Assembly: GCA_001803645.1 (NCBI GenBank)
Contig: MHDW01000063.1
Location: 1 to 6,653, forward strand
Length of the DNA: 6,653 nt
Reading direction: 5' to 3'
Source: Nitrospirae bacterium GWC2_42_7
GTDB taxonomy: Bacteria; Nitrospirota; Thermodesulfovibrionia; Thermodesulfovibrionales; UBA6898
The position numbers and the translations under genes are program-made. Shown here in pieces: positions 5,692-6,653 of this stretch; the first letter of the stretch is position 1, and every line of letters begins with the position of its first letter. Under the pieces are notes generated by a model. The model was not told the DNA's origin. It was given only the letters and a program-made list of their open reading frames with translations, and made no database searches.

Positions 5692-6653
5692 TCCCTTTGG
5701 TTCTAATTGGATCGAAGGCCGCAGGGATGACACAGAAACTGCTGTGCGCCTAGCTCCTCTGGGAATACTCTTTGTGGCATCATATCTCATAAAAAAAGGA
5801 TTTGATACTGATATTTATAACTGCCGCGGAAGGGCTGACAAGGGGACAGCTGACCTTATAAATAAAGTCATTTCCCTGAGACCTGACCTTATAGGCTTTA
5901 CATCAACAACATCCAGTTTCCCCGGTGCATACCAGCTTGTCACAGAGATAAAGAAGGTCCTTCCTGATGCGAAGATAGTCTTCGGTGGTGTCCACGTCTC
6001 AGCTCTGAGAGAGAAGATACTGGAACAATTTCCGCTGATCGATTATCTTGTGACAGGTGAAGGGGAGATCGCAATGACTGAACTTGCCAAAGGAAAAGAT
6101 CCGCGCAATATACAGGGTGTGATCTCCCGCGATGCTCAGGGTATTCAGTCCTGCGGGTTCAGGACTGATTTATGTGAACTCGATGACCTTCCATTTCCGG
6201 CATACAACAAGCTTGAAGGATTCCCGAAATATTTTGAGCCTCCGCTTTTCAATTACCCGAGGGCTCCGAGCGCTTCCATGATATCAAGCAGGGGCTGTCC
6301 ATACCAGTGTTCATATTGTGACCGTTCTGTTTTCCGGAGAAGCTTCAGGTTTAATTCAGCAGAATATCTCTATGAGCATATGGCGCTTTTAAAAAAGGAC
6401 TTTAATATAAAGCATATTTTTTTCTATGATGATCTTTTCACCTTTAATCGCAAAAGGGTAGAGGAATTGTGCGGCCTGCTCATGAAGAAACCTCTAAATA
6501 TGACATTTAATTGTGCTGTGAGGGTAGGGCATGCGGATGACGCTCTTCTGAAAATGCTCAAAGACGCCGGCGGATGGATGGTCAGCATAGGGATGGAATC
6601 AGGAGACCAGGATCTGCTAGACAGGCATAAGGCAAATGTGACCCTGCCTCAGA
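5672..6653 (+). CDS. Second class B radical SAM enzyme with cobalamin-binding-type domain, 3'-truncated by the window edge
   Basis: A GTG-initiated frame stays open to the last base, giving 327 full codons. The N-terminal B12-binding-type domain (about 1-140) opens with KIFLINPFGSNW. It continues with APLGILFVASYLIKKGFDTDIYNC, PDLIGFTSTTS, VFGGVHVSA (GGVH at 105-108) and TGEGE at 128-132, a pattern close to BchE-like class B enzymes. No DxHxxG cobalt-ligand motif is seen. The radical SAM core begins at ISSRGCPYQCSYC, with the cluster ligands Cys209, Cys213 and Cys216 (CX3CX2C). FFYDDLFTFN and GMESGD (GME at 307-309) follow as SAM-contact regions. Probably 120-200 C-terminal residues lie beyond the window. 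The gene overlaps the ligase by 20 bases, which suggests coupled translation and a shared pathway. It is clearly divergent from the other radical SAM protein here, so the two are likely sequential enzymes and not recent duplicates. The reaction is unknown: methylation, cyclisation or rearrangement are all possible. Confidence 0.87.
   Translation, partial: MKIFLINPFGSNWIEGRRDDTETAVRLAPLGILFVASYLIKKGFDTDIYNCRGRADKGTADLINKVISLRPDLIGFTSTTSSFPGAYQLVTEIKKVLPDAKIVFGGVHVSALREKILEQFPLIDYLVTGEGEIAMTELAKGKDPRNIQGVISRDAQGIQSCGFRTDLCELDDLPFPAYNKLEGFPKYFEPPLFNYPRAPSASMISSRGCPYQCSYCDRSVFRRSFRFNSAEYLYEHMALLKKDFNIKHIFFYDDLFTFNRKRVEELCGLLMKKPLNMTFNCAVRVGHADDALLKMLKDAGGWMVSIGMESGDQDLLDRHKANVTLPQ

Overview
The window is one stretch of a same-strand (+) accessory gene cluster. 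It holds five protein genes, two of them cut by the window edges. Base composition is moderate. Start codons are mixed (TTG, ATG, GTG), genes overlap tightly, and the intergenic gaps carry C/G-rich dispersed repeats. This suggests an environmental anaerobic or microaerophilic Gram-negative bacterium. The style fits Nitrospirota or Desulfobacterota genomes, but that is a weak inference and no taxonomic marker gene is present.

Layout from left to right. (1) 2-1162 is the 3' part of a condensation-domain / CAT-superfamily acyltransferase with an HxxxD motif. (2) 1159-2370 is an FAD-dependent oxidoreductase of the FAD_oxidored type, translationally coupled to gene 1 through a TTGA overlap. (3) 2371-2537 is a gap filled largely by a palindromic repeat element. 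(4) 2538-4019 is a class B (cobalamin-binding-domain) radical SAM enzyme. (5) 4020-4245 is a second gap with a related repeat whose arms are in the opposite order. (6) 4246-5691 is an acyl/aryl-activating AMP-forming ligase. (7) 5672-6653 is the 5' part of a second class B radical SAM enzyme, overlapping gene 6 by 20 bases.

An ATP-dependent acyl-activating enzyme, an acyl-transferring condensation-type enzyme, a flavin oxidoreductase and two cobalamin-type radical SAM enzymes together look like a biosynthetic pathway. It may activate an acyl or aryl acid, modify it by radical C-methylation, cyclisation or another rearrangement, oxidise or reduce it, and transfer it to an acceptor. I cannot name the product. 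No carrier protein, ketosynthase, regulator or transporter lies in the window, and the cluster clearly continues on both sides.

The strongest non-coding signal is the pair of repeat elements. They share a 41-base segment with one mismatch, which contains a perfect 8-bp hairpin followed by a four-run G-quadruplex motif. Each is paired with an inverted partner arm, on the left in one element and on the right in the other, as in the mosaic (BIME-like) organisation of REP repeats.
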